A stretch of DNA of 64,000 nucleotides from NCBI RefSeq assembly GCF_018283675.1, contig NZ_JAGVRK010000001.1:1240001-1304000 (forward strand), written 5' to 3'. Source of the stretch: Metabacillus flavus. Its GTDB lineage: Bacteria > Bacillota > Bacilli > Bacillales > Bacillaceae. The translations under genes were made by a program, and so were the position numbers. Shown here in pieces: positions 26,196 to 35,685 of the stretch (the first letter of the stretch is position 1; every line of letters starts with the position of its first letter). The notes below the pieces were generated by a model. It was not told where the DNA came from. It saw only the letters and a program-made list of their open reading frames with translations, and ran no database searches.

Positions 26196-27587
26196 TTAGT
26201 TCAGTTCCTGCTCCTGAACCATTTCAGGTGCCGCTTTCACTTTCGGACCATTGAAGATCTTCGGCCATTTAATGTCGAGACGGGCACGCTCATAGACGGA
26301 GGTGCTAATGATTTCAGCTACATCCTGAAGCTTGTCCTTGCTGATTTTATCAATGGTATCCTGAGGATTATGATACCATGGCTCAGTCGGATTATGGATA
26401 AAGAGTGCTGCTGGAATGCCTGCTTCCGCAAATGGAACATGGTCACTTCGGCCGCCTTGTCCGAATGGTGTCGCCTCTCCATTCAGTTTTTCACTTTTAT
26501 TTTGGGCAAGCTCTGTAACTAAATTCGATTTGCCGTCAAGGGTCAGCATTACAAGATCCCCTGCATCCTTGCTTCCGACCATATCAAGGTTAAAGTTCGC
26601 GATGGTCCGGCTGATTTCATCATCTGAAAGATTCTCAACGTAATGATAAGAACCGAGAAGTCCGACTTCTTCTGCCCCGAAGGTCACGAATCTCAGCTCT
26701 GTATCTGTTGGCACATTTTGATAAATACGGGCCATTTCAAGAGTCATTGCGGTACCGGAGGCATCATCATTCGCACCTGGAGCTCCTTCGACCGAATCAT
26801 GATGAGCGCCGATGACAATCACATCACTATTTTTATCTTTTGAAACGACCGGTTTCTTAGTTGCGATGACATTATGAGAAGTGCGGGTCTCTACTTTTCC
26901 GCCTTCTACATTCAAATCGGCCTTTAATGGTTCGCCGCCGCTGATTTTAGCTGCAAGCGCTTCACCTTCTGCTTTTGTCAGTGCTACAGCAGGTATATAT
27001 TTATCGCTCGCTGCTCCTAATGTACCGCTCAATGCACCAGTTGAATTGTTGTATATGATAACTCCGGCTGCTCCTTTTTCCGCCGCATTCAATACCTTCT
27101 CGGCAAAACTGATTTCGCCGCGTTTAATCAAGGCAATTTTTCCCGTCAAATCAGTATTTAGAAGCTCTTCCTTTTTTCCAAGACCTGTAAGAACGAGTTC
27201 TCCTGATACCTTCCCGCCAACTGTATATGTAAAGGAGCCCGGCTTAAAGCTTTCTGATCCCACTGTCAGCTCAATCTTAGTCGGTGCAGTATAACCTTCA
27301 AATGTAAAAGGCTGAATTTTGGTTTTGTACCCATAAGATTCAAATTTTTTCTTTACATACTGAACAGCCTTCCATTCGGACTCAGTCCCCGCTACACGAG
27401 GTGTTTTGGAAAGCTCTGCAATCGTGCTGTAAATTTTTTCAGCATCAATCTTCTTCAGGATTTTTTTCTCTGTTACATTCAGCTCATACGTTTGCTCTGC
27501 AGGTTTTGCAAAAGCCGTTTGTGTGCCTGCTGCACTTAATGCAAGAGTAGCAGCGAGTAAAGAAGTAAGAATAGGTTTCTTCATCAT
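26196..27587 (-). CDS. ywaD: Secreted M28 aminopeptidase with PA domain
   Basis: 463 residues with a Sec signal peptide (cleavage probably after AFA, about residue 27). Then a protease-associated domain (about 120-220) and an M28 zinc domain: AHHDSVEGAPGANDDASG and TFGAEEVGLLGS hold the metal ligands and catalytic Glu, and SDHVPFAEAGIPA a further His. Closest by memory to B. subtilis YwaD leucine aminopeptidase, so the symbol is a homology call. GGGGG before the ATG. Confidence 0.87.
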   Translation of the reverse strand: MMKKPILTSLLAATLALSAAGTQTAFAKPAEQTYELNVTEKKILKKIDAEKIYSTIAELSKTPRVAGTESEWKAVQYVKKKFESYGYKTKIQPFTFEGYTAPTKIELTVGSESFKPGSFTYTVGGKVSGELVLTGLGKKEELLNTDLTGKIALIKRGEISFAEKVLNAAEKGAAGVIIYNNSTGALSGTLGAASDKYIPAVALTKAEGEALAAKISGGEPLKADLNVEGGKVETRTSHNVIATKKPVVSKDKNSDVIVIGAHHDSVEGAPGANDDASGTAMTLEMARIYQNVPTDTELRFVTFGAEEVGLLGSYHYVENLSDDEISRTIANFNLDMVGSKDAGDLVMLTLDGKSNLVTELAQNKSEKLNGEATPFGQGGRSDHVPFAEAGIPAALFIHNPTEPWYHNPQDTIDKISKDKLQDVAEIISTSVYERARLDIKWPKIFNGPKVKAAPEMVQEQELN

Positions 27588-27903
27588 AGACCCCCTAAAT
27601 GATAGACTTACAGTTTTATTTTATATTGTTTCGATACACGAAATAAGTGACTAATTTACCGAACTAAAGTAGTTTGAATTTTCTATTTTTTAGTAGAATA
27701 TAGATAAATTGATATTTTTGGCACAGGACTAAATATCTCTTTTATACTAAGTGGTCGTATTATGAAAGATTTGAAGTATCTGAATATAGGGAGGAGTTTC
27801 CGATAACTGGAGCGGAGTGTGCGGTATATGGAGGGTTGTCCGGTAGATGCAGAGGAATGTTTAATATAAGAGGCGGTGTCCATGACGTTTTACCACATCA
27901 GCC
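27588..27903. other. Intergenic region with short degenerate repeat
   Basis: No gene. From about 27795 to 27870 three loosely similar units of about 20 bases occur (CGGAGTGTGCGGTATATGGA and neighbours), G-rich on the + strand. The remainder is AT-rich and should carry the aminopeptidase promoter. Confidence 0.35.
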
Positions 27904-27943
27904 AAAAAAAGAAGAAGCAGAGCCTCCGAAGTGCTCTGCTTCT
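27904..27943 (-). terminator. Terminator of small membrane gene
   Basis: On the minus strand GAAGCAGAGC...GCTCTGCTTC, then a T run. Confidence 0.82.
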
Positions 27944-27947
27944 CAAG

Positions 27948-28133
27948 CTATATACTGACCGCAAACGCGTAAAGCAGGTAAACGACCAGAGCAATCGCAA
28001 GGACAATTTTGGATACATCCAGTACTCTTTTGCTTGGAAACGTGAGATTTAAAAGATAAAAGAAGCCAACAGCCCAAATCCCGTTTTGGAAAAAAGTGAA
28101 GAAGATGTTCCGCAGCACTGTGAGAGATACCAA
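27948..28133 (-). CDS. Small two-segment membrane protein
   Basis: 61 residues with two hydrophobic segments and a short basic loop (FPSKRVLDVSK). I chose the TTG at 28133 because AAAGGAG lies nine bases upstream; the ATG at 28190 has none. A dedicated terminator supports expression. The family is not recognised. Confidence 0.55.
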   Translation of the reverse strand: MVSLTVLRNIFFTFFQNGIWAVGFFYLLNLTFPSKRVLDVSKIVLAIALVVYLLYAFAVSI

Positions 28134-28241
28134 TTTCCACAACTCCTTTCCGCAATGTACTATATATGTATGGCTGTTTCCTTTATTCATTCGTACTATT
28201 TAATTGGGACATGGCTATTTGATTTTTTGACATCTGCTTAT

Positions 28242-28275
28242 AAAAAAGACGTGCAGGCAAAAGCACGTCTTTTTC
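28242..28275 (-). terminator. Terminator of yjcD
   Basis: Perfect stem AAAAAGACGTGC / GCACGTCTTTTT, loop AGGCAAAA. Confidence 0.85.
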
Positions 28276-30549
28276 CTATTCAATCGCCTGAAAAAACCTC
28301 GAAGGCGCGCTTTTCTTTCCCCGTCTTGTTTGCGGGGCGGACAAATAGAGTTCGTATTGAGCACGGGTCATGGCGACATATAGGAGGCGCCGTTCTTCCT
28401 CAAATGAAGTAAAATCTCCGTTGCGGGCTGATTCAAGCGAAAAGTCATGGGGAATGCTTCCGTCTACAGCACCTAGCACATATACATACGGAAATTCCAG
28501 TCCCTTAGACCGGTGGATGGTCATGAGCCGGACACCGTTTGCCTGGTTGCGGCCGCTCCTTTTAATGTCTGCTGAAAGGGCGGTCATGTGGTCAGCATGT
28601 TCAATGAGTTCGGCGATTGTACCGAACTTTTTGGCTGCGACTTTTAGGTCTTGCAAATCGTCTGAGCCTTTCTCCATTTTGTTTCCTTCATTGCCGCGCT
28701 TCTTGATGGCGTCCGCCAGTCCCATTTTCTTCTCGATTAAACTTAGGGCATCCAGGGGAGCCATTTTGCTGATTTGTTTAAAATACGGGAGAATGTCCCG
28801 GATTTTTTTCTGCTGGAAGGGCTTAATATCCTGTACGTGGAGTAAAGCCTCCAAGAGAGTGCAGTCATTTATGATGGATAGGGCTTTTACATCTTGAAGA
28901 ACCTGGGATTTCAAAAATAAGGCAAAAATCAGGTCTTTCATCGCTTGCCCATCATCTTGATTTACCGCTAATCTTAAATAAGCGAGTGGGGTACGCACCA
29001 TTTTACGCTCGTAAAAAGATCCGGTTTCCTGATCGACAGCGAAGGGAATGCTTGATTCGCTTAGACGTTCAAAGATTGCTCTTCCGCCGGTATGGGTGCG
29101 GTACAAAATCGCGAACTCCTCAGGCTTCCGCCCGTTAAGCATCTTCTCCTTCAGGTCATTGACAATCAGCGTTGCTTCTTCCTCTTCATCGTATGGATAG
29201 AAGAACAGCGGTTTGATTCCGTTTGTGAAGGTGGCGTCCATTTTCTTCTTGTGCCGCTCGCGGTTTTTCGCAATCATTTTGTTCGCGGTTGCGACAATTT
29301 CATGGCTGGAGCGGTAATTGGAAGCAAGATGAATCACCTTTGCATCCGGGAAATCTATCGTAAACTGAAGCAGGAATGCGGGATTGCTTCCGCGAAAAGC
29401 ATAAATTGACTGGTCGTCGTCACCGACAGCAAAGACAGACTGGTGCTTGGCAGATAATAGCTGAATGATTTCGTACTGCACCTGGTTAATATCCTGGAAT
29501 TCGTCAATCAAAATGGATTGAAAACGATTCTGATAAGCTTCACGGATTTGCTCGTTATTTTCAAGCAAAAGCAGGCACTGCAGAAGCATATCATCAAAAT
29601 CAAATTGCCCGTTTGCTTCCTTAAATTCCTCATATTTGCGGTAAAGGAATGCAATCTGTTCCTCCCATTTATCCTGCGGCTTAATGTCGGAAGGAGAGAG
29701 GCGGGTATTTTTCCACAACCCAATTTGCTGAAGGGCCTGGTCGAAAGGAAACTCGGTTTCATCCAGCTTCAATTCCCGGCCCGCTTGTTTCACATACTGC
29801 TCACGCTGCCATTCTTTCAGCAAATGCCTTGAGTCCCATCTGCTCCGGTCATGGTGTGTAAGAATTCTATAAAAAATACCATGGAATGTACCGGTTACCA
29901 TTTGGTTCACCTGCTGCAGTGACAGGCCATAAAGGGAAGCCATACGCTCTTTCATTTCCTTCGCTGCTTTAACGGTGAAGGTGATGAGCATGATTGAGGA
30001 TGGATCTGCCCCGTTTTCCAGGATTAAGTAAGCGGCTCTTGATGTGAGCACTCTTGTCTTCCCGCTGCCTGCTCCAGCCAGAACAAGGGTAGAGGCGGCA
30101 TTAGATGTGACGGCTTCCGCTTGAGCTTTGTTTAAAGTAATGTCGTCAAAAAGGGTAATCAAAGGATCCTTTTTTTCAGCAAACGGGGTGATAATCCCCG
30201 GGAAATTCGGATTTTTCCAAATGATTGAAGGTTTAGGCAGATCCGTATCAGTAATGGACCTGTTTTTAGGAATGCGAAAGGCTCCTGACGTTTCGTCTTC
30301 CGGCTGTTCTTTTTTCTCTCTTATAGGCTTGTTAGCCGGCTTGTAAGCGTTTAAGCATGCTTCAGAATCTGATTGATCCTTATGAACAAACTCAGGCTTG
30401 GATGAAATCCGGAACTGCAGCACAACAGGACGGCCGCAAACAGGACATGTTAGTAGACCAGCTTTGCCTAAGTCATATACCTTTTGATAATCTTCTCTGG
30501 GATAAGTAGGAAGTTCTATTAATCTATCAGAATATTTTGCGAAAAACAT
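28276..30549 (-). CDS. yjcD: UvrD/Rep-family DNA helicase YjcD
   Basis: Superfamily 1A 3'-5' DNA helicase, 757 residues. Walker A AGAGSGKTR (Lys164), DEFQDIN, GDDDQSIYAFRGS, and the C-terminal MTIHRSKGLEFPYVYV and LLYVAMTRAQ are all visible. The first 70 residues form an extra Cys/His module (Cys35, Cys38, His56, Cys65) resembling the CoiA N-terminus. GGAGG stands seven bases before the ATG at 30549; the longer frame has no site. Role presumably DNA repair or recombination. Confidence 0.92.
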   Translation of the reverse strand: MFFAKYSDRLIELPTYPREDYQKVYDLGKAGLLTCPVCGRPVVLQFRISSKPEFVHKDQSDSEACLNAYKPANKPIREKKEQPEDETSGAFRIPKNRSITDTDLPKPSIIWKNPNFPGIITPFAEKKDPLITLFDDITLNKAQAEAVTSNAASTLVLAGAGSGKTRVLTSRAAYLILENGADPSSIMLITFTVKAAKEMKERMASLYGLSLQQVNQMVTGTFHGIFYRILTHHDRSRWDSRHLLKEWQREQYVKQAGRELKLDETEFPFDQALQQIGLWKNTRLSPSDIKPQDKWEEQIAFLYRKYEEFKEANGQFDFDDMLLQCLLLLENNEQIREAYQNRFQSILIDEFQDINQVQYEIIQLLSAKHQSVFAVGDDDQSIYAFRGSNPAFLLQFTIDFPDAKVIHLASNYRSSHEIVATANKMIAKNRERHKKKMDATFTNGIKPLFFYPYDEEEEATLIVNDLKEKMLNGRKPEEFAILYRTHTGGRAIFERLSESSIPFAVDQETGSFYERKMVRTPLAYLRLAVNQDDGQAMKDLIFALFLKSQVLQDVKALSIINDCTLLEALLHVQDIKPFQQKKIRDILPYFKQISKMAPLDALSLIEKKMGLADAIKKRGNEGNKMEKGSDDLQDLKVAAKKFGTIAELIEHADHMTALSADIKRSGRNQANGVRLMTIHRSKGLEFPYVYVLGAVDGSIPHDFSLESARNGDFTSFEEERRLLYVAMTRAQYELYLSAPQTRRGKKSAPSRFFQAIE

Positions 30550-30701
30550 CAGGTTTCCTCCCATAAAATCTCTTTTGGGCGCGTAAACTATATGTAAAAT
30601 AGACAAGAACCATCTTAACAGACTCACAGAGAAAGAAAAAGGTGATTATGGCGTTTTTGATCTGAAAAATGGGGTATATTTTATAAAAGGGGAGTGGGAA
30701 G

Positions 30702-30950
30702 ATGAGCTGGGTAGCACCTATTCAAAACGATCAGTACATACAATATGCCAATCGATCCGTTCAGGTAAAGGATGACTATGCATCGCTTGACCGCGTCTCA
30801 AAAATCCATCTTCAGCGCGATAAAATGGAGGAAGAACGCAAGTACGAAGAAAGCCGGTTTTCAAGAATATTGGAACGGGTAAAACGGACTTCCACTCAAG
30901 CTTTGCCTTCGGAACCGGGAAAAGGTTTGTCATTTGACGCGAGGATATAA
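30702..30950 (+). CDS. Conserved small protein, unknown function
   Basis: 82 residues, highly charged, probably helical (RDKMEEERKYEESRFSRILE), no membrane segment. GGGGAGTGGGA before the ATG. Its stop TAA abuts the GTG start of csaA, so the two are co-translated. I do not recognise a family. Confidence 0.7.
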   Translation: MSWVAPIQNDQYIQYANRSVQVKDDYASLDRVSKIHLQRDKMEEERKYEESRFSRILERVKRTSTQALPSEPGKGLSFDARI

Positions 30951-31313
30951 GTGAAGAAGTCAGAATGTTCGATGAAAGGAATGGCATCAATTGAGGATTT
31001 TTTGAAATTGGATATCCGTATTGGTACGATTATAGCTGCTGAGGATTTCACAGAAGCTAGGGTTCCGGCTATTAAGATGAAAATTGACTTTGGAGCGGAA
31101 ATCGGAGTAAAGCAATCAAGTGCTCAAATTACAAAACGGTATTCACCAAGCCTTCTAATCGGAAGGCAAATCGCAGCTGTTGTGAACTTTCCGCCGCGCA
31201 AAATTGCCGGCTACCGTTCTGAAGTGCTTGTACTTGGCGGTGTTTCAGGCGAAGGGGATGTTGTCCTGCTTAACACAGACGTTCCCGTTGTAAATGGTAC
31301 CCGAATTGCATAA
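30951..31313 (+). CDS. csaA: CsaA chaperone (tRNA-binding-like domain)
   Basis: Export-related chaperone with an EMAP-II-like OB fold that can also bind tRNA. 120 residues from the GTG at 30951 (AGGA upstream); the family normally starts at MASIEDFLKLDIRIG (30981), but there the ribosome binding site would overlap the codon. Conserved: KMKIDFG, SSAQIT, VVNFPPRKIAGYRSEVL. Confidence 0.87.
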   Translation: MKKSECSMKGMASIEDFLKLDIRIGTIIAAEDFTEARVPAIKMKIDFGAEIGVKQSSAQITKRYSPSLLIGRQIAAVVNFPPRKIAGYRSEVLVLGGVSGEGDVVLLNTDVPVVNGTRIA

Positions 31314-31365
31314 TCACCTTAAAAGGGGGGAGGCCGTTCTGAACGCCCAAGAGCGGCCCGTCAAC

Positions 31366-31393
31366 AGACCATAAACATGGTCTTATTTTTTTT
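31366..31393 (+). terminator. Terminator after csaA
   Basis: GACCAT-AAAC-ATGGTC, then TTATTTTTTTT. Confidence 0.75.
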
Positions 31394-32057
31394 GGATATA
31401 AAGACCTTCTCCCTTGCGCCATTCGGCATATAGCACATGCTGATAGGAGTGGATGCCCTGGTTAGAAAGCTCGTTTACGAGCCATTCTTCTTTAAGCCCT
31501 GCTTCTTTAAGGTTGTCTCTCTGCACAGCTCCGTCCAGCACCAGGCTGTATGGAAGCACAGGCATGGAGCCCATCATCGAAAAATCGGTTCGGACCGGCA
31601 TGTCAAATTGGGGCTTTTTTAAGATGCTCACACTGCCATCGGTTTCTAGAATCGCAAATTCAATTTCCCTCATGGAAAATGTTCCTTTGGATCGGATCAG
31701 ATGCTGAAGCTGATTAAGATCAAGCTTTTCTTTTTTTAGCTGCTCCCTCAAAATTCTCCCGTTGCGGATGATAATTGTGGGACTGCCCTCCATCATAATC
31801 CTCGCTTTGTTGGATTTCTGAGTCAGCCACTCAATAAAATATATAAGCACTCCCCATATGGCAATAGCGAAAAGAATATCCATTAATCCGATTTCATCAT
31901 CATACACAGCGTTCCCTACAAGCTCTCCAAGAACAAGAGCCGAGATAAAGTCAAAGGTCGTGATTTGCGTTATTTGAGTTTTGCCAAGCAGTCTTGACAT
32001 GAGAAACAATCCGAAAAATCCAACAACCAATTCTGTTGATATTCTATACATGTCCAT
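31383..32057 (-). CDS. DUF421 membrane protein (YetF/YrbG type)
   Basis: 224 residues: three N-terminal membrane segments, then two cytoplasmic beta-rich DUF421 repeats with RSKGTFSMREIEFAILETDG. In B. subtilis such proteins (YetF, YdfS) affect the inner spore membrane. ATG at 32057 after AAGGGTG; the GTG at 32066 falls inside that site. Confidence 0.87.
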   Translation of the reverse strand: MDMYRISTELVVGFFGLFLMSRLLGKTQITQITTFDFISALVLGELVGNAVYDDEIGLMDILFAIAIWGVLIYFIEWLTQKSNKARIMMEGSPTIIIRNGRILREQLKKEKLDLNQLQHLIRSKGTFSMREIEFAILETDGSVSILKKPQFDMPVRTDFSMMGSMPVLPYSLVLDGAVQRDNLKEAGLKEEWLVNELSNQGIHSYQHVLYAEWRKGEGLYIQKK

Positions 32058-32102
32058 TGCGATCACCCTTTATAGATTGCACACATAAAAAGGTTTTCAC
32101 TC

Positions 32103-32133
32103 AAAAAAACAGACAGCATTTTCGCTGTCTGTC
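32103..32133 (-). terminator. Terminator of the yjcG-yjcF operon
   Basis: Perfect stem ACAGACAGC / GCTGTCTGT; T run on the minus strand. Confidence 0.83.
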
Positions 32134-32554
32134 AAATACGGCTTTTGATCATCGTTACATGAGGTATACCCGCATCCATAAATACGCCCGAACGCACTTC
32201 ATAGCCAAGCTTTTCATAAAAGGGAATCGCTTGGGTCTGTGCATTCAGCTTAAAATTCTCAATGTTTGGAGCAGCTACAATCTCAAGTTCTTTCATAATC
32301 AGGCTGCCTGCGCCTTTTCCGCGGTGAGAGGGGAGAATGCAGATTCGCTCGAGCTTTCCGTAGCCATCCACTTCACGGATACGGCCGGTGCCAACAGGCT
32401 TGCTTTCATCGTAAAGAACGACGTGCACGGACATTTCCTCGTTGTCATCTACCTCTTCCTCTGCCGGGACTTTTTGTTCTTCAACGAACACCTTCATCCG
32501 GATTGAGAAGGCATCCTGCATTTCTTTTTCCGTCTGTACAACTTTTGCGAGCAT
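32132..32554 (-). CDS. yjcF: GNAT acetyltransferase YjcF
   Basis: 140 residues, ElaA/YjcF type. The acetyl-CoA motif A is ERICILPSHRGKGAGSLIM, followed by NAQTQAIPFYEKLGY. Substrate unknown. Start overlaps the yjcG stop (TAATG). Confidence 0.9.
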   Translation of the reverse strand: MLAKVVQTEKEMQDAFSIRMKVFVEEQKVPAEEEVDDNEEMSVHVVLYDESKPVGTGRIREVDGYGKLERICILPSHRGKGAGSLIMKELEIVAAPNIENFKLNAQTQAIPFYEKLGYEVRSGVFMDAGIPHVTMIKSRI

Positions 32555-33072
32555 TAGAGTTCTCCTTTTTCAAGGATGAACGTTTCATAAACAGTCCAAG
32601 CTCCGTTATCAAGCTGATAGAGCAGGTGGAAGCGGTCAACCAGCTCGATGTGATGGTTATCCTGCATCTTCAGCTGTCCAAGAACATCCGCCATCTCCGC
32701 ATCGGACAGCTTCTGGCCAATTGTGATGTGCGGAACAAAGGAATATTCAGGCTTGGAATCAAGGGAACCTGAATGAAGCTCGGTATGAAGCTCCATCAGT
32801 TCATCATTAGGCTCCACTTTTAGATAAATCACGTTGTTGACAGGAGAGAAAGAACTAATTTTCTGCACCTCAAGCTTAATCGGGCTCAGCTTGTTTGCAA
32901 CAGATCTGAGTTCTTTGGAAATCGCCTTAACTTCTTCATCTGACGCTTCAAATGGCGTCTTCAGAGTCAAGTGCGGCGGAATGAGCGCGTAATGAGGGTC
33001 ATAGCGTTTTCGGTAGGAATTCGCCAGATCTTGAAGTTTTTTTGCCGGAAATAGGACAATTCCATATTTCAT
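32554..33072 (-). CDS. yjcG: 2H phosphoesterase YjcG (2'-5' RNA ligase-like)
   Basis: 172 residues with the two HxT motifs of the 2H family, PPHLTLK and VPHITIG. The natural substrate is unknown. GGAGGGAA before the ATG. Coupled to yjcF. Confidence 0.92.
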   Translation of the reverse strand: MKYGIVLFPAKKLQDLANSYRKRYDPHYALIPPHLTLKTPFEASDEEVKAISKELRSVANKLSPIKLEVQKISSFSPVNNVIYLKVEPNDELMELHTELHSGSLDSKPEYSFVPHITIGQKLSDAEMADVLGQLKMQDNHHIELVDRFHLLYQLDNGAWTVYETFILEKGEL

Positions 33073-33104
33073 ACAGGTTCCCTCCAGTAGTAGGTAGTAT
33101 TTAA

Positions 33105-33827
33105 TTAAAACATGGCTTTAAGCGCCTTAGGAAGCAGAGGCTGCCAATGTGTCCATGTGTGGTCCCCATCAAATTCTTCATATGTGTAAGGAAATCCTTT
33201 TTTTTCGATCGCTTTTTGCAATTTGCGATTCGGTTCGATGAAATTCTGCACTTCTCCAGCTGTGGTTTTGACTTCTGTTTCCTTCTCGCCCACCTGATGA
33301 TAGATGGTCAAACTCGGATCTGCATCATATTGCTCCACAGCATTCAGAACCTTCTCGTCTGCATAAGGAGACTGCATAATGATTTTACCAAAAATACTCG
33401 GATAGTCGAGTGCTGTCATAAATCCGACTGTGGCAGCAAGTGAATCCCCAATGAGTGCGCGGCCCTGTCCGACTTGATATGTAGGGAACTCCCGGTCAAG
33501 AAACGGGACTAGTTCATGAGCAAGAAACCGTTTATAAGCAGAAAATTTTTCGCCATCCGGATGATATTTTGCGCGGCGGTCCTGTACGTTCTTATATGGG
33601 ATGCCGACAATGATGACATTTTCAGTTTCGCCGTTTTCAAGCAGTGATTCATACTGGCGGGCAATGCGCCCAAGCCTGAAATAATCCTGTCCATCCTGCG
33701 CAATCAGCAAACTGTACTTATACAGCGGTGAATAGCTTTTAGGCAGGTATGTAAGAACAGTCAGTTCTTCGTTCAATGCTTCTGAAAAAAAGGAAGATTC
33801 TTTGACAATTCCAGTTTGCTTCTCCAC
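33105..33827 (-). CDS. yjcH: Alpha/beta-hydrolase esterase YjcH
   Basis: 240 residues, esterase D / enterochelin-esterase-like. Nucleophile Ser in GDSLAATVG, likely catalytic His in [13 protein letters not shown] start, eight bases after GGAGG. The same order yjcH-yjcG-yjcF is found in B. subtilis. Confidence 0.9.
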   Translation of the reverse strand: MEKQTGIVKESSFFSEALNEELTVLTYLPKSYSPLYKYSLLIAQDGQDYFRLGRIARQYESLLENGETENVIIVGIPYKNVQDRRAKYHPDGEKFSAYKRFLAHELVPFLDREFPTYQVGQGRALIGDSLAATVGFMTALDYPSIFGKIIMQSPYADEKVLNAVEQYDADPSLTIYHQVGEKETEVKTTAGEVQNFIEPNRKLQKAIEKKGFPYTYEEFDGDHTWTHWQPLLPKALKAMF

Positions 33828-33867
33828 AGGTAAGTCCTCCAGGTGAGTTAAGTAAGGTTTGTACTTA

Positions 33868-34060
33868 GTTTTTGCGTCTAGCTCCGGCGCCTAGCCCCTC
33901 GAGGTCATAAGCCACTCAACCTCCGAAAGGAAAAAACACCTTTCTCCGGCTGATTGTCTTATGCTTGTCGGGGGCCTGCAGGAGGCAGGTCAGTTCTGCG
34001 TTGCGGCAGGACGCCGCGCACTTAGCAGAACATCCTTCCTTGAGGAGCCTCCGCTTTTGG
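33868..34060. repeat. Dispersed repeat, long copy
   Basis: Starts GTTTTTGCGTCTAGCTCCGG and ends CCTCCGCTTTTGG. Contains inverted segments (CATAAG...CTTATG and AGGTGTTTTTT-type arms around CTTTCTCCGG). Nearly identical to the copy at 34089 but with about 60 extra bases (about 33972-34040) that hold a further hairpin between TTCTGC and GCAGAA. I recognise the core from many Bacillus intergenic regions, from memory. Confidence 0.65.
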
Positions 34061-34088
34061 AATGTGATGGATAAGTTGTTTCTACTTT

Positions 34089-34220
34089 GTTTTTGCGTCT
34101 AGCTCCGGCGCCTAGCCCCTCGAGGTCATAAGCCACTCAACCTACGAAAGGAAAAAACGCCTTTCTCCGGCTGATTGTCTTATGCTTGTCGGGGCTGAGC
34201 AAGGCGCCTCCGCTTTTGGT
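34089..34220. repeat. Dispersed repeat, short copy
   Basis: About 105 bases agree with the copy at 33868 with only a few substitutions, then GGGGCTGAGCAAGGCGCCTC closes the unit where the long copy carries its insertion. Direct orientation, about 220 bases apart. Confidence 0.65.
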
Positions 34221-34320
34221 TTTTGTATTCGCTTCCACCTATTTTATCATGATTTAAGAAAAAATGCTTTTCCGGAGAAATCAGGAAAGTTTACATGAAT
34301 CGCTTGTAAAATTCATAGAA

Positions 34321-34349
34321 TTGCGTTAAAGTTATAAAAAATTCATAAT
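34321..34349 (+). promoter_or_regulatory. Candidate promoter of the metI-metC leader
   Basis: TTGCGT at 34321-34326, spacer 17, CATAAT at 34344-34349. Puts the start about ten bases before the S-box. Confidence 0.45.
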
Positions 34350-34365
34350 ATTTCGGACGATTTAT

Positions 34366-34530
34366 TCTTATCCAGAGAGGTGGAGGGACTGGCCCTGCGA
34401 AACCTCAGCAACCGGCAGAACGCTCTAGGCGTGCCAAGGTGCTAAATCCAGCAAGCGAGCTTGGGAGATGAGAAGAAGAACTGTTAAGCGACAAGCCTTC
34501 TTCTTATTTTTAAGAGGAAGGCTTTTTTGT
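34366..34530 (+). promoter_or_regulatory. SAM-I (S-box) riboswitch with terminator
   Basis: Classical S-box core: CTTATCCAGAGAGGTGGAGG, GGCCCTGCGAAACCTCAGCA, GTGCCAAGGTGCTAAATCC and GCGAGCTTGGGAGATGAGAA, in order. Expression platform: terminator stem AAGCCTTCTTCTT / AGAGGAAGGCTT followed by six T (34492-34528). High SAM is expected to switch off metI-metC. Confidence 0.96.
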
Positions 34531-34560
34531 ATTCTTATTCTGCAGAAACGAGGGTGTAAA

Positions 34561-35685
34561 ATGACAAAACATACTGAAACGATCCTAGCCCAAATCGGCA
34601 ACCGCAGTGAACAGACAACTGGCGCGGTAAATCCCCCCATTTATTTAACGACGGCTTACCGTCATGCGGGAATCGGGGAATCGACCGGTTTTGATTACAT
34701 ACGAACCGGCAACCCGACCCGGTCCATTGCGGAAAAAGCATTAGCCGATTTAGAAGGAGGAGACCAGGGCTTTGCTTTCAGCTCTGGGATGGGGGCGATC
34801 CAAACGATTATGGCCCTATTCAAAACCGGAGATGATTTGATCGTTTCTTCCGATATTTATGGAGGAACGTACCGGCTGTTTGAACAGGAATGGCGCAAAT
34901 ATGGGCTAACCTTTCAATACGATACCTTTACAGATCTTGAAAGCGCAGAAGCACGCATCCTGCCGAATACAAAAGCCATTTTTCTGGAGACGCCAACCAA
35001 CCCGCTCATGCAGGAAGCGGATGTTGCTGCAGTAGCAGAAGTGGCGAAGCGCCACGGCCTGCTGCTGATTGTAGATAACACGTTTTACACACCGGTCATT
35101 CAGCAGCCGCTAAAAAGCGGAGCCGATATCGTCATCCACAGTGCAACAAAATACCTTGGAGGGCACAATGATCTCCTTGCTGGGATCGTTGTAGCAAAAG
35201 GGCAGGAGCTTTGTGCGGAACTCGCTTCCCATCATAATGCGATCGGTGCGGTTCTTGCACCGTTTGATTCATGGCTTTTGATCCGCGGATTAAAAACGCT
35301 CGCGCTTCGGATGAGGCAGCATGAACAGAATGCAGCTGAAGTAGCCGGATTCCTGGAAGAAGCCCCGGAGGTAACCGATGTACTTTATCCGGGCCGAGGA
35401 GGCATGCTGTCGTTCCGGATCGCGAAGGAGGAATGGGTAAATCCATTCTTAAAAAATTTGAAGACGATTACGTTCGCAGAAAGTCTTGGCGGAGTTGAGA
35501 GTTTGATGACGTATCCGGCCACACAGACGCATATGGATATACCAGAAGAAATTCGTACGGCAAACGGTGTCTGTAATAGGCTTCTGCGTTTCTCGGTAGG
35601 AATCGAGCACGCAGAAGATCTCAAAGCTGATTTGAATCAGGCATTCCAGGCTGTGAAGGAGGAGGAAAAAATTGAGCAATACTGA
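34561..35685 (+). CDS. metI: Cystathionine gamma-synthase / O-acetylhomoserine thiolyase MetI
   Basis: PLP enzyme joining cysteine or sulfide to O-acetylhomoserine in methionine synthesis. 374 residues; PLP lysine Lys197 in SATKYLGG. Start at 34561 after GAGGGTG; the frame extends upstream through the riboswitch terminator and that part is not coding. Overlaps metC by 14 bases. Confidence 0.94.
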   Translation: MTKHTETILAQIGNRSEQTTGAVNPPIYLTTAYRHAGIGESTGFDYIRTGNPTRSIAEKALADLEGGDQGFAFSSGMGAIQTIMALFKTGDDLIVSSDIYGGTYRLFEQEWRKYGLTFQYDTFTDLESAEARILPNTKAIFLETPTNPLMQEADVAAVAEVAKRHGLLLIVDNTFYTPVIQQPLKSGADIVIHSATKYLGGHNDLLAGIVVAKGQELCAELASHHNAIGAVLAPFDSWLLIRGLKTLALRMRQHEQNAAEVAGFLEEAPEVTDVLYPGRGGMLSFRIAKEEWVNPFLKNLKTITFAESLGGVESLMTYPATQTHMDIPEEIRTANGVCNRLLRFSVGIEHAEDLKADLNQAFQAVKEEEKIEQY

